Source: Bacillus sp. JCM 19058 (lineage in GTDB: Bacteria; Bacillota; Bacilli; Bacillales_H; Bacillaceae_D). Taken from it: a DNA stretch of 64,000 nucleotides. The DNA is taken from NCBI GenBank assembly GCA_001310555.1, contig BAXO01000009.1, positions 19,917 to 83,916 of the forward strand, written 5' to 3'. Each line of letters begins with the position of its first letter. Positions within the stretch are counted from its first letter, which is position 1. Of this stretch, positions 10,750 through 20,770 are shown piece after piece. The notes beneath the pieces are model-generated. The model made no database searches. It was not told the DNA's origin and was given only the letters and a program-made list of their open reading frames with translations. Position numbers and translations under genes: made by a program.

Positions 10750-10873
10750 AATAGATTTGTGTTGTTTTTCGGTGTGCTTGCATCTGAATATTTCCCGCAC
10801 GGAAAAACTATCAAGCTCGGGCAGGATTATTCGTCAAACAAGAGTAGCTCCGTGAGGATAAGCGCACTTGCCT

Positions 10874-10888
10874 GTGCATGGCATGCAC
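10874..10888. repeat. 15-base perfect palindrome in spoVD-murE gap
   Basis: GTGCATG-G-CATGCAC, a perfect inverted repeat around one base, lies midway in the 238-base spoVD-murE gap. It could be an operator for a dimeric regulator. Nothing else in this gap is recognisable. Confidence 0.3.
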
Positions 10889-10987
10889 GCATATCGCAGA
10901 GTTCCATCTAAAGATAGGGTTAAAACGTAATCAATAGAGTAAGAATGGTAGTATGTAATCGAAGCTAGGATTGTGAGGTTTTTTTAA

Positions 10988-12455
10988 ATGATGACGTTGA
11001 AAGAGTTAGTTAAGCCGCTTCGAGTTTTTCGTGGTGATTTAACGAGTAATCCAATCATTGAACAGCTCGAAATGGATTCTCGTCAAGTGAAGCCAGGCGC
11101 ATTGTTTTTTTGCATTAAAGGCTACACGGACGATGGACACGATTTCGCTGCTCAAGCGGTTGAAAAAGGAGCTGTCGCTCTCGTTGCCGAGCGTGAGCTG
11201 GAAGTAGGAATACCGGTCATTGTCGTACCTGACAGCAGGCGGGCGATGGCAAAACTGGCCAACTATTTTTATCAAGACCCAACGTCGAAGCTGCAGCTCA
11301 TTGGCGTAACAGGGACGAATGGAAAGACTTCGATAACTCATATTTTAGAACAGATTTTACTTAACGATAAGAAAAAAAACTGGATTAATCGGGACGATGT
11401 ATACGAAAATAGGCGATAAGCAATTTGAAACGAAAAATACGACACCTGAATCGTTAATTTTGCAAAAATACTTCGACCAAATGGTCAATGAGCGCATCGA
11501 TTCCGTTTTAATGGAGGTTTCTTCTCATGCCTTGCACGAAGGGCGTGTGCACGGCTGCGATTTTGACATTGCCGTCTTTACAAACTTGACCCAGGATCAC
11601 CTTGATTATCACGGATCAATGGAGGCATATTTGCACGCAAAAGGATTATTGTTTGCTCAACTCGGGAATACGTATCGCGGCAAAACGGCGGTTCTCAATC
11701 AAGACGATCCGGCCTCAAAAGAATTGAAGAAAATGACGTGTGCTGACATTATTACGTACGGAATTTTCAATAAAGCGGATGTTTATGCCACCGATGTAAA
11801 AGTGATTCCGACCGGAACTGAGTTTACGCTGCATCTCGGCGAAGAAAAGGAAAGAGTAGCCATTTCATTGATTGGCCAATTTAGCGTATATAATGTGCTC
11901 GCCGCTGCTGCTGCCGCTTATGCAGCTAATGTGCCTTTTGCCGTCATTAAGCAAAGTATTGAGCAGGTTAAAGGAGTTGCCGGACGCTTTGAAGCCGTCC
12001 ATGCTGGACAGGACTTCACGGTCATTGTCGATTATGCTCATACAAATGACAGTCTCGACAACGTGCTCGAAACGGTCAATCAATTTGCAGAAAAGGAAGT
12101 TACTGCGATCATCGGCTGCGGTGGCGATCGCGATCGAACGAAGCGACCGTTAATGGCCAAAGTTGCTAGCACAAAAGCTACGAAAGCGATCTTTACAGCC
12201 GATAACCCGCGGTCAGAGGATCCGGCCGAAATCGTAGCTGATATGGTAGAAGGGCTCGATGCGGACAATTATGAAATAATACTAGAGCGGGAAACAGCGA
12301 TTCGTACTGCCGTAAACGCTGCGGAACCAGGCGATGTGATCGTAATTGCCGGCAAAGGGCACGAGACTTACCAAATATTCCACGATCGAACGATCGACTT
12401 TGACGATCGAGAGGTCGCACGTCAAGCGATTAAGGAGCGACTCGCCTCATGCTGA
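10988..12455 (+). CDS. murE: UDP-MurNAc-L-Ala-D-Glu:meso-DAP ligase MurE (one frameshift)
   Basis: ATP-dependent ligase adding meso-diaminopimelate to the peptidoglycan stem. P-loop [11 protein letters not shown] near residue 110, [32 protein letters not shown] and the DNPR motif ([11 protein letters not shown]), which marks specificity for meso-DAP rather than lysine. The only break is A8 near 11370-11377: with seven A the frame reads [19 protein letters not shown]. Two adjacent ATGs (10988, 10991) are possible starts after GTGAGG. The stop overlaps the murF start by seven bases. Confidence 0.95.
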
Positions 12456-13819
12456 ATTCAGATCTCCTTTCAAACATAGTTGATGGAACGCTTCAACTGC
12501 AGCTTGGACAGCAGCAGTTTACGAGCGTTTCGACCGATTCGAGAGAAATTGAAGCTGGGGCTTTGTTTGTTCCGCTCATTGCTGCTCGAAACGGTCATGA
12601 TTTTCTTCATACGGCGATCAAAAAAGGGGCGATCGCGGCGCTGTGGCAAAAGGAGCAGCCGTTACCGCAAGGGCTTCCGGACAATGTTCAGCTCTATTTT
12701 GTTGAAGATACGCTCGCTGCCTTGCAGCAAATGGCCCAGAATTACCGTCAGCAAGTGAATCCAATCGTGATTGCCGTTACGGGCAGTAACGGCAAGACGA
12801 CGACAAAGGATTTATTGTTTAGCGTCTTCTCATTGCAGGGAGAGACGTATAAAACGCAAGGAAACTATAATAATCATATTGGATTACCCTTGACCGTCCT
12901 TTCAATGCCGCAACATGCCGATATTTAATCTTGGAAATGGGGATGAGCGGGTTCAAAGAAATTGAACAGCTAAGCCGCATCGCCCGGCCGAATGAAGCGG
13001 TCGTAACCAATATTGGCGATGCTCACCTTGAACAGCTAGGAAGTCGAGCTGGAATTGCCGAAGCGAAAATGGAAATTGCAGCCGGCTTGCAAGCGGGCGG
13101 GCACGTATTCGTCGATGGAGATGAACCGTTACTGGCTCCTTTTTACGAGAAGGACGGAGTGAAGACGGTGGGCTTTCAAGCAAGCAGCCAGCTGCAAATT
13201 AAAGAGCTCGATTCGTCGCCTGAAGGATTTACGTTCCGTTTTCTTGAGTCTGAGTATACGCTGTCGCTCTTGGGAGAGCACAATGTGAAAAATGTGGCTT
13301 ACGCCATCGCAGTTGCTAACGGATTAGGTCTTGCACCAGAACGGATCGCACAAGGGTTGAAACAGGCCGATCTGACAGAAATGCGTCTGCAAAAGATAAA
13401 GGGGACTAAGGGCGAATTAATTATTAACGATGCCATTAATGCTAATCCGACGTCGATGCTCGCCGCAATTAAAACGGTCAAAGCGCTGCCTGGCTATCGC
13501 AAGCGGGTGGTAGTACTCGGTGATATGTATGAGCTCGGTCGGGATGAGGAACGTCTGCATCGGCTCATCGCTGATGAAATCAGTGAACCGTTGACGGCCG
13601 TCATTACGGTCGGAAAAAAAAGGTCGTTGGATTTCTGAGGAATTGCAGCGAAGAGGCGAGCATACATTTAGTCTAACACATGCTGACAATAAAGAAGCAT
13701 TGACTGACGGACTGGCGCAGCTCGTCGACGAGGAAACCGTAATTCTCTTTAAGGCTTCTCGTGGGATGGAACTTGAGAGTTTAATTAGCGAATACCAACA
13801 GCAAGGAAAGGAGGAGTAA
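12449..13819 (+). CDS. murF: UDP-MurNAc-tripeptide:D-Ala-D-Ala ligase MurF (two frameshifts)
   Basis: Adds D-Ala-D-Ala to complete the pentapeptide precursor. P-loop VIAVTGSNGKTTTKD, GNYNNHIGLPLTVL, LEMGMSGFKEI, NDAINANPTSM and VLGDMYELG are typical. Breaks: a T missing near 12925 (HAD-ILILEMGMSG) and an A8 run at 13614-13621 where GKKGRWISEELQRRGEHTF needs six (or nine) A. The corrected end is ...ISEYQQQGKEE with TAA at 13817-13819, four bases before mraY. About 457 residues, normal. Confidence 0.94.
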
Positions 13820-13823
13820 TGAC

Positions 13824-14801
13824 ATGCTAGAACGGGTATTGTTACTCACTCTGCTTTTTTTCTTTTATCATAGCCGTCATTTTGTCACCTTTGTTTATCC
13901 CATTTCTCCGACGGTTGAAATTCGGGCAAAGTATACGCGAGGAAGGTCCTAAGTCTCATCAGAAAAAAAAGAGGGACGCCGACGATGGGCGGGATTATCA
14001 TTGTTCTCACTGTCATTGCGACAGTGCTAATCGTTTCTTTTTCGTATTTATCCTTCTCTCAGGAATTTTTATTATTGCTGCTCGTCATGGTCGGCTTCGG
14101 AGTTGTCGGTTTTTTTAGACGATTTCATCAAAGTCGTCATGAAAAGAAACCTTGGCTTGACCTCAAAACAAAAGCTGCTCGGTCAAATCATTATTTCTAT
14201 TTTGTTTTATCTTGGCCTTATCCAAATGGACTTTTCAACGGTTATTACGATTCCGGGAACGACCATTGGACTTGATTTCGGGTGGTTTTACTTAATTTTG
14301 GTTGTCGTGATGCTTGTCGGTGCAAGTAATGGCGTTAATTTGACAGACGGTCTCGATGGTTTATTGGCAGGAACATCAGCGATTGCCTTCGGAGCCTTTG
14401 CTATCCTCGCCTGGTATTTGGAACTGACCGATATCTCGATTTTTAGTGCGGCGATCGTCGGAGCTGTACTAGGATTTCTCGTTTTTAATGCCCATCCAGC
14501 GAAGGTGTTCATGGGGGATACAGGCTCACTGGCGCTTGGTGGTGCGATTGCTGCGATTGCGATTTTGACAAAGCTCGAGCTGTTGCTAATTATTATCGGC
14601 GGTGTATTTGTCATCGAAACGCTCTCTGTGATTATTCAAGTCGTATCATTTAAAACTCGCGGGAAGCGAATATTTAAAATGAGTCCGCTCCATCATCATT
14701 ATGAGCTTTGCGGCTGGTCCGAGTGGCGCGTCGTCGTCACCTTCTGGTTTGTCGGGCTAGTATTTGCCGTTTTGGGAATTTATTTAGAGGTGTGGTTGTA
14801 A
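13824..14801 (+). CDS. mraY: Phospho-MurNAc-pentapeptide transferase MraY (three frameshifts)
   Basis: Integral membrane transferase making lipid I from UDP-MurNAc-pentapeptide and undecaprenyl phosphate. ATG 13824 follows AAAGGAGGAG. Corrected reading: [42 protein letters not shown] (catalytic Asp pair), [26 protein letters not shown] and the HHHYE loop. All three breaks are over-long runs: T7 near 13854-13861 (six expected), A8 at 13963-13970 (seven expected) and T7 near 14110-14116 (six expected). About ten membrane segments. Confidence 0.95.
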
Positions 14802-16160
14802 ATGAAAGCAACAAACGAATTTATGAATAAACGTGTGCTTGTGCTCGGCCTTGCCAAAAGTGGGACAGCAGCAGCCCAGCTTTTGCGGAAGCTCGGAGCA
14901 GAGGTGATTGTGAACGATGCAAAGCCTTACGAGCAAACAGAGACGACCAAACAGCTCGAAAAAGCGGGGGTTGCGCTCGTTTGTGGAGGCCACCCGATCG
15001 AGCTGCTTGATCGTAATCTTGCATTAATCGTCAAGAACCCGGGTATTCGTTACGATAACCCTTTAGTTGCCGAAGCTACAAAACGGCAAATCCCGATCGT
15101 CACCGAAATCGAGCTTGCTGCGCAAATTAGCGAAGCCGAAATCATTGCGATTACTGGTTCGAATGGAAAAACAACGACGACTACTTTGATTTATGAAATG
15201 TTAAAGGAAAGTCGTCGCACTCCGTTGATCGCCGGAAATATCGGAACGGTTGCCTGTCAAGTAGCAGAAGAGGCCAAGCCCGATGACATTATTGTGATGG
15301 AGGTTTCCAGCTTCCAGCTCATGGGGACAATCCGCTTTCAGCCGAAGGTCGCTATCTTGCTGAATATATTTGATGCTCACCTTGATTACCATGGTACAAA
15401 GGACGAATATATCGACGCAAAATCGCGGGTCTTTCAACAGCAAACTGAAGCGGATGTGCTCATTTACAACGCGGATGATCCGCTTGTATCAAAGGCTGTT
15501 ACTCAGGCGAAGGCGCAATTGCTTCCCTTTTCAAGAAAACGGGTGCTTCATCACGGACTCTCATTGCAAAACGGCGCTATTTACGACCGAGGTCAAGCTA
15601 TCATTGAGCTTGAGGACATCGTGTTACCGGGCGAACACAACCTGGAAAGTATAATGGCAGCAGTAGGGGCTGCTGTCTTTATGGGGGCTACGCGCGAACG
15701 GATCCGGCACGTCCTCCAGACGTTCAACGGAGTCGAGCATCGTCTTCAGCACGTCAAAACAATCGCTCAACGCTTGTTTTATAACGACTCGAAAGCAACG
15801 AATATTCTAGCAACTAAAACGGCGCTAGCGGCGTTTACGCAACCGACCATTTTACTTGCAGGCGGGCTCGATCGCGGAAATAGCTTCGATGAGCTTGTGC
15901 CGTCATTAAGACGTGTAAAGACGCTGATTACCTTTGGGGAAACGAAAGAAAAGCTGGCTGCCGCCGCGGAGAAGGCGGGCGTTGAAAGGATCCGGACAGC
16001 TGAACGAGTAGCCGATGCGGTTGCATTAGCATTTGAGCACTCCGAAGAAGGAGATGTGATTTTGCTTTCCCCGGCTTGTGCAAGCTGGGACCAGTACCCG
16101 ACCTTTGAAGTGAGAGGTCAGGAATTTGTAGAGGCAGTGTCACGTCTAAATCGAAGGTAG
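14802..16160 (+). CDS. murD: UDP-MurNAc-L-Ala:D-Glu ligase MurD
   Basis: Adds D-glutamate to UDP-MurNAc-L-alanine; intact, 452 residues. Rossmann-like start VLVLGLAKSGTAAA, P-loop IIAITGSNGKTTTT near residues 112-124, VMEVSSFQLMG, LNIFDAHLDYHG, GEHNLESIMAA, FYNDSKATN, LAGGLDRG, and the tail LLSPACASWDQYPTFEVRG. ATG 14802 directly abuts the mraY TAA. One of the few large dcw genes here without an indel. Confidence 0.97.
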   Translation: MKATNEFMNKRVLVLGLAKSGTAAAQLLRKLGAEVIVNDAKPYEQTETTKQLEKAGVALVCGGHPIELLDRNLALIVKNPGIRYDNPLVAEATKRQIPIVTEIELAAQISEAEIIAITGSNGKTTTTTLIYEMLKESRRTPLIAGNIGTVACQVAEEAKPDDIIVMEVSSFQLMGTIRFQPKVAILLNIFDAHLDYHGTKDEYIDAKSRVFQQQTEADVLIYNADDPLVSKAVTQAKAQLLPFSRKRVLHHGLSLQNGAIYDRGQAIIELEDIVLPGEHNLESIMAAVGAAVFMGATRERIRHVLQTFNGVEHRLQHVKTIAQRLFYNDSKATNILATKTALAAFTQPTILLAGGLDRGNSFDELVPSLRRVKTLITFGETKEKLAAAAEKAGVERIRTAERVADAVALAFEHSEEGDVILLSPACASWDQYPTFEVRGQEFVEAVSRLNRR

Positions 16161-16186
16161 GCGGTTAAATAAGCGAGTAACCGTTC

Positions 16187-16218
16187 GGCAATACGGGAGC
16201 ATCCGTATTGCCGTTTTT
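16187..16218 (+). terminator. Intrinsic terminator after murD
   Basis: GGCAATACGG (16187-16196) pairs with CCGTATTGCC (16203-16212), followed by GTTTTT. It separates murD from the sporulation gene spoVE. The 190 bases up to spoVE hold no gene; GGATTATACTAGC near 16320 is -10-like without a clear -35. Confidence 0.8.
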
Positions 16219-16411
16219 ATGTCGTATAGGTCCCTTAGTGGGCGAACACATTGATTCATCATTTGACTTTGAGTGGGCCATCTACCTTTACATTAGCACT
16301 GGTAGTCTAGGAGACAAGGATTATACTAGCATGTTTTTGCATGGAAAAGCATACGTTTTAACATGAAGGCTGTCCGCCATTGCTAATATGCCTGAAAAAG
16401 AGGTGTCTGAT

Positions 16412-17513
16412 TTGACAAACGAACGCTCCGCGCCAGACTACTTGCTATTATTCACAACCATTGCCCTGCTCACAATCGGTATGATTATGGTCTATAGTGC
16501 AAGCGAAGCATGGGCCATGTATCGTTTCGATGATTCGTTCTTTTTTTGCTAAGCGGCAGCTGTTTTTTGCAGGTGCAGGTGTAGCTGCAATGCTTTTCAT
16601 GATGAGATTTGATTATTGGACGTGGCGAACGTGGGGAAAGGTCTTACTCATTGTTTGCTTTATTCTGCTCGTTTTAGTCCTCATTCCGGGTGTTGGTCTT
16701 GTCCGTGGCGGCGCAAGAAGCTGGCTCGGTATTGGAGCCTTTTCGATTCAACCGTCTGAGTTTATGAAAATCGCGATGATTATCTTTTTGGCTAAATATT
16801 TGTCAGAGAACCAGAAAAAGATTATCTCATTCAAAAAAGGGCTACTTCCGTCCCTTTCTCTTGTTTTAGTCGCCTTCGGGATGATTATGCTCCAGCCGGA
16901 CTTAGGAACCGGTGCTGTCATGGTGGCGACCTGTGTCATTATGATCTTTGTTGCCGGTGCAAGAATTAGTCATTTCATCGGACTCGGTTTACTCGGCGTA
17001 GTCGGCTTTGTTGGCTTGATCGTCTCCGCTCCGTATCGTATTCAGCGAATTACGTCCTTTTTGGATCCGTGGTCCGATCCGTTAGGGAGCGGCTTTCAAA
17101 TTATCCAGTCGCTCTATGCCATTGGGCCAGGCGGTTTACTAGGGCTCGGGCTCGGCGAAAGTAGACAAAAGTATTTTTATTTGCCTGAGCCGCAAACGGA
17201 CTTCATATTCGCTATCTTGTCTGAAGAGCTTGGCTTTATCGGCGGTGGCGTTGTCCTGCTGCTGTTTGGCATTGTCTTGTGGCGTGGAGTGCGGATTGCT
17301 TTAGCCGCCCCTGATTTGTTTGGCAGCCTGCTTTCTCTCGGAATTGTCGCCATGATCGCGATCCAAGTGATGATTAACATTGGTGTGGTTACTGGATTAA
17401 TGCCCGTGACAGGTATTACGCTTCCCTTGCTAAGCTACGGTGGTTCATCTCTAACGTTAATGTTAGTTGCGATCGGTATTTTATTAAATATTAGCCGGCA
17501 TGCCAGGCTATAA
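16412..17513 (+). CDS. spoVE: Stage V sporulation protein E, SEDS glycosyltransferase (one frameshift)
   Basis: FtsW/RodA/SpoVE family lipid II polymerase for the spore cortex, partner of SpoVD. TTG 16412 with GAGGTG upstream opens MTNERSAPDYLLL; ATG 16388 is in frame but less like the family. The frame breaks at T7 (16541-16547; six expected), where DDSFFFAKRQLFFAG continues. Landmarks: RGGARSWLGIGAFSIQPSEFMK, MLQPDLGTG, SGFQIIQSLYAIGPGGLLG, FYLPEPQTDFIFAILSEE, GITLPLLSYGGSS. About ten membrane segments. SpoVE rather than FtsW is supported by position and overall similarity. Confidence 0.92.
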
Positions 17514-17952
17514 AAATGGAACGGTCCAACGCTTATGGAAAGCTCAAGTAACTGACTACTGAAGCAATGCAGACAAATGGCATCACCATCATGGAGCGTG
17601 TCACGAATTGGGCATAGCTCCTTATTTTTCCTTCGCGCACTAAGCTTCTCACCTTCAAACGAAGCACAAAAATTTTCTACTGATGCGAAATATCGACACC
17701 GTCTAGTTTTCTGTTGTTTTCAGAGGTGAAGCACCGTTTAAACAAGCGGTAATTTTTCGATCTCATAACGAGTTCTTTCCTGAAGCGAAAGATAAATAAA
17801 CGACTTCGATCCAAGAGCGAAAAGTTTTCATTATTGTTCATGTTGACACAAAAAAATTACATAGGATTCGAGTATGAACCTTGCTCTGTTCATGGTAAAA
17901 TATTATTGAAAGTATGTTGTAAATGGTTACTGTTCGCTTGCCGGAGGATTTT
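17514..17952 (+). other. Gene-free stretch where murG is expected
   Basis: In bacilli murG normally lies between spoVE and murB. Here the 439 bases before the small ORF contain no murG frame or recognisable fragment in any frame, even allowing for the indels that affect this sequence: none of the GGGxG nucleotide-sugar motifs is seen. Only scattered AT-rich promoter-like strings are visible (for example GGTAAAATATTATTG near 17893). Confidence 0.6.
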
Positions 17953-18048
17953 ATGAGCATACATAAGCCGGATAAGGATATACATAAGGGCAAACAGACA
18001 TTACGGTATTTATATTATGGGAAGCGAAATGAGGTTGATTCAAAATGA
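17953..18048 (+). CDS. 31-codon ORF coupled to murB
   Basis: ATG 17953 is preceded by CCGGAGGATTTT, a strong ribosome binding site at ideal spacing. The frame encodes MSIHKPDKDIHKGKQ then [16 protein letters not shown] and stops with TGA 18046-18048, overlapping the murB ATG as ATGA. The peptide is basic and hydrophilic, with no membrane helix or known domain. The overlap suggests translational coupling, so it may be a leader peptide that controls murB or a small protein of unknown role. It occupies the place of murG but does not resemble MurG. Confidence 0.5.
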   Translation: MSIHKPDKDIHKGKQTLRYLYYGKRNEVDSK

Positions 18049-18952
18049 AGCAAGTGTTCGATAAATTACAACAACAACAAGTAGGCGATGTCAGAGAAAA
18101 GGAGCCTCTCGCCAACCATACGACTTGGAAAATTGGGGGCCCGGCTGATGTGCTCGTCATCCCAAACGATCTGTCAGCGCTGCAAGGGATCATGCAAACT
18201 ATTACCGAGTTTCAAGTACCGTGGCGTGTCATCGGCCGAGGCTCAAATCTGCTCGTTGCCGATCTAGGCATAGAGGGGGTCGTCATTAAGCTGGGAAAAG
18301 GGATGGATGCACTGGAGGTCAATGGTGAGGAAATTCGTGTTGGTGCTGGCTATCCGGTCGTTAAGCTGGCAACATTAATCAGCCGCCAAGGCTTATCGGT
18401 CTAGAGTTTGCAGGTGGCATTCCTGGTTCGATCGGAGGTGCGGTCTTTATGAATGCCGGAGCACACGGCTCAGACATTTCCCAGATTTTAAAAAAGGCGC
18501 ATATTCTTTTTCCAGACGGGCGTCTTCAGTGGGTGCCGGTAGAAGAGATGGATTTTTCATATCGGACCTCCCGACTACAAAAGGAAGGCGGATTGTGTGT
18601 GGAGGCTGTCTTTCAGCTAAAGGCTGGGGACAAAAAGGAAATTGTAACCGAAATGCAAAAAAAACAAAGACTATCGCCGCGTTTCCCAGCCCTTTACCCA
18701 TCCAACCTGTGGCAGCGTTTTTCGAAATCCGTTGCACGGTATGCCGGGCAGCTTATCGAAGAAAGCGGATTGAAGGGCTATCGGATTGGCGGTGCGCAAT
18801 TTTCGGAGTTACACGCAAACTTTATCGTCAATGTCGGGCAAGCGAAGGCACAGGATGTCCTTGTTTTAATTGCTCATGCGAAACGGACGGTCAAATCTCG
18901 GTTCGCCATCGACTTGGAAACCGAGGTTGAAATGGTCGGGAGGCTCTCTTAA
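18045..18952 (+). CDS. murB: UDP-N-acetylenolpyruvoylglucosamine reductase MurB (three indels)
   Basis: FAD enzyme reducing UDP-GlcNAc-enolpyruvate to UDP-MurNAc. FAD-domain signatures: [54 protein letters not shown] is missing near 18399 (GLS-GLEFAGG). Further on a compensated pair lets the frame run on but scrambles about 25 residues: A8 at 18657-18664 is one A too long and a C is missing near 18737. Between them the corrected frame reads [23 protein letters not shown] and then [14 protein letters not shown], restoring the GSVFRNP active-site serine segment. Corrected length about 301, normal. Confidence 0.93.
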
Positions 18953-19288
18953 TGATAAGGAGACATAAGGAGCGCTAAACTTTGATGCAGGCGTGAGGTC
19001 GTGAACTACAGCCGTGCGAGGTGATGCACGGTCTATTGGACAAGCCTTTAAGCGGTTTGACAGCCGGCTAATAATTGAAAGCTCATAGCTAGATAAACGA
19101 TGCCACCTCCTACCTGATCGTCATGCAGGTATTAGGACGATGACAAATCCTAGTAAGCCGCCCTTTTTCGAATAAAATATGGTACAATGAAAAGATAGTA
19201 AGAAAATTGGGATTTTACAACTTTCCGTGGCTAGGAAACGACGATATGAGGTTCCCCAAATTGTATTAAGTACTCAGGAGACATGCTA
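18953..19288 (+). other. murB-divIB intergenic region
   Basis: 336 bases with no supported gene. CCGTGC/GCACGG near 19012-19033 forms a small hairpin with an eight-base loop and no T run. The only regulatory signal I can support is the extended -10 promoter at 19172-19188, listed separately. Confidence 0.5.
19172..19188 (+). promoter_or_regulatory. Extended -10 promoter for divIB
   Basis: ATAAAATATGGTACAAT with extended -10 TGG-TACAAT about 100 bases before divIB, identical over 17 bases to the sequence at 1096-1112 before panE. The -35 is weak. Confidence 0.45.
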
Positions 19289-20070
19289 ATGAGTGGTAAA
19301 AAAAAGTAGTCACGATAAACGAACGGATACCATCGTTAAAAGAACAACGAAAACGTCGAGCAAATCGGCGGCTTCTGCTGTTTTTAGCCTTATTTTTTTT
19401 ATTGCTGATGGTCATTATTTATTTGCAGTCACCTTTAAGTCACATTAAAAATATCGAAGTCCGGGGAAATTACTTATTGAATGAAGAAGAAATAATTGAA
19501 AAGAGTGGACTGGAGATCGGGAACAGCATTTGGAATATGGCTAGCGAAAAGAAGGAGTCAGCCTTAGAAGAAATGGCTGAAGTCGCAACTGCCGAAGTGA
19601 GCCGCAGCCTTCCGAATACGGCGGTCATTACCGTTAGCGAGCATCCTCGCGTTGCCTATTTGTTTAACGACGGCAAATATTACCCGATTTTATCTACGGG
19701 CCTATTCCTCAATGAAGTATCGCGAGAGGACTTTCCTTCCGATGCGCCGCTGCTGATCGAATGGGAGGAGGGTGAGCCGTTAATTGAAATGGCTGGCCAG
19801 CTCAAGGAAATGCCTGAGCAGCTAGTCGAACGGATCTCTGAAATTTTATTTACTCCGACGGACTCCGATCCATTCGCGATTACATTGTATATGAACGATG
19901 GCTTTCAGGTCCAATCGACCATACGTAATTTCGCCGAACGATTGGCGCCTTACCCTTCGATTGTACAAGAGCTTGACCCTGAAAAAAAAGGGGTACTCCA
20001 CATGAGAATGAGCCCATACTTTGAAGAGTTTGTTGATGAGGAGGAATCTGAAAATGAAGGTGAGGGGTAA
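19289..20070 (+). CDS. divIB: Cell division protein DivIB/FtsQ (one frameshift)
   Basis: Bitopic divisome protein with an extracytoplasmic POTRA domain, scaffold for FtsL-DivIC-PBP2B. ATG 19289 follows AGGAG at good spacing. The A8 run at 19298-19305 breaks the frame after MSGK; corrected reading continues VVTINERIPSLKEQRKRRANRR, membrane helix LLLFLALFFLLLMVIIYL, POTRA start SHIKNIEVRGNYLLNEEEII, then the beta domain and LYMNDGFQVQSTIRNFAERLAPYP. About 260 residues. The stop overlaps the ylxW start. Confidence 0.92.
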
Positions 20071-20770
20071 GCATATAACCTTAGCCTTCGTGCTGCTAGT
20101 TGCCGGTTTTATTATCGCATTAAGCTATGAGCTAACGACCGAAAGCTTCAACAATTTTCGGCCAGATATGGAAAGGCAATGGAAATATGAAGACGAGTTA
20201 AGGGAACAGATATTGGAAGCACAAGCGGAAAATAGCCGTTTTCAGGAAGAACTGGACAAATACCATGCGAAGGTGCGGGAGATGGAAACAAGCTTAACGA
20301 CCCTTGATGAAGAGCAGGAAATAAAGGTAGCTAATCTGGTCGATGACATTGAACGCTTAAGAAAAATAGTCGGTAATGTCGCTGTTAAAGGTCAAGGGCT
20401 TGAAGTTTCGCTTGAGGACGCAGATTATTTGCCGGATGGAGAGAACCCGAACAATTATATCGTCCATGAAGCTCACGTCCAGCTTGTAGTTGAAGAGCTG
20501 CTCGTTTCCGGAGCAGAGGCGATTGCCGTGAATGGACAGCGCCTGTCTCATCAATCGTTTATCCAGTGCGTCGGTCCTGTCATTCTCGTGGACGGACAAG
20601 CATCGAATGCGCCATTTGTCATTAGTGCGATCGGTGATCCGGAAACGCTCGAGGCATCGATGTCAATTTTAGGAGGCGTACAGGAGCAGCTGGTGAATGA
20701 TGGAATCAAAGTTCGGATTCAGCCGAAGGACCTGATAGAACTAGACGCCTACTTATCGGAGAAAGGATGA
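20054..20770 (+). CDS. ylxW: DUF881 family protein YlxW
   Basis: Membrane-anchored DUF881 protein of unknown function found beside division genes in bacilli; intact, 238 residues. N-terminal helix ITLAFVLLVAGFIIALSYEL, a coiled coil (about residues 45-100), then the DUF881 domain (GNVAVKGQGLEVSLED, NYIVHEAHVQLVVEELLVSGAEAIAVNGQRL, AIGDPETLEASM). ATG 20054 with GAGGAGG upstream is preferred over the longer frame from 20021. Overlaps the end of divIB by 17 bases and ylxX by the ATGA quartet. Confidence 0.88.
   Translation: MKVRGKHITLAFVLLVAGFIIALSYELTTESFNNFRPDMERQWKYEDELREQILEAQAENSRFQEELDKYHAKVREMETSLTTLDEEQEIKVANLVDDIERLRKIVGNVAVKGQGLEVSLEDADYLPDGENPNNYIVHEAHVQLVVEELLVSGAEAIAVNGQRLSHQSFIQCVGPVILVDGQASNAPFVISAIGDPETLEASMSILGGVQEQLVNDGIKVRIQPKDLIELDAYLSEKG

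Noticed and set aside
14288..14614. 108-codon minus-strand ORF inside mraY
   Set aside because: Shadow of the mraY coding frame with no independent evidence.
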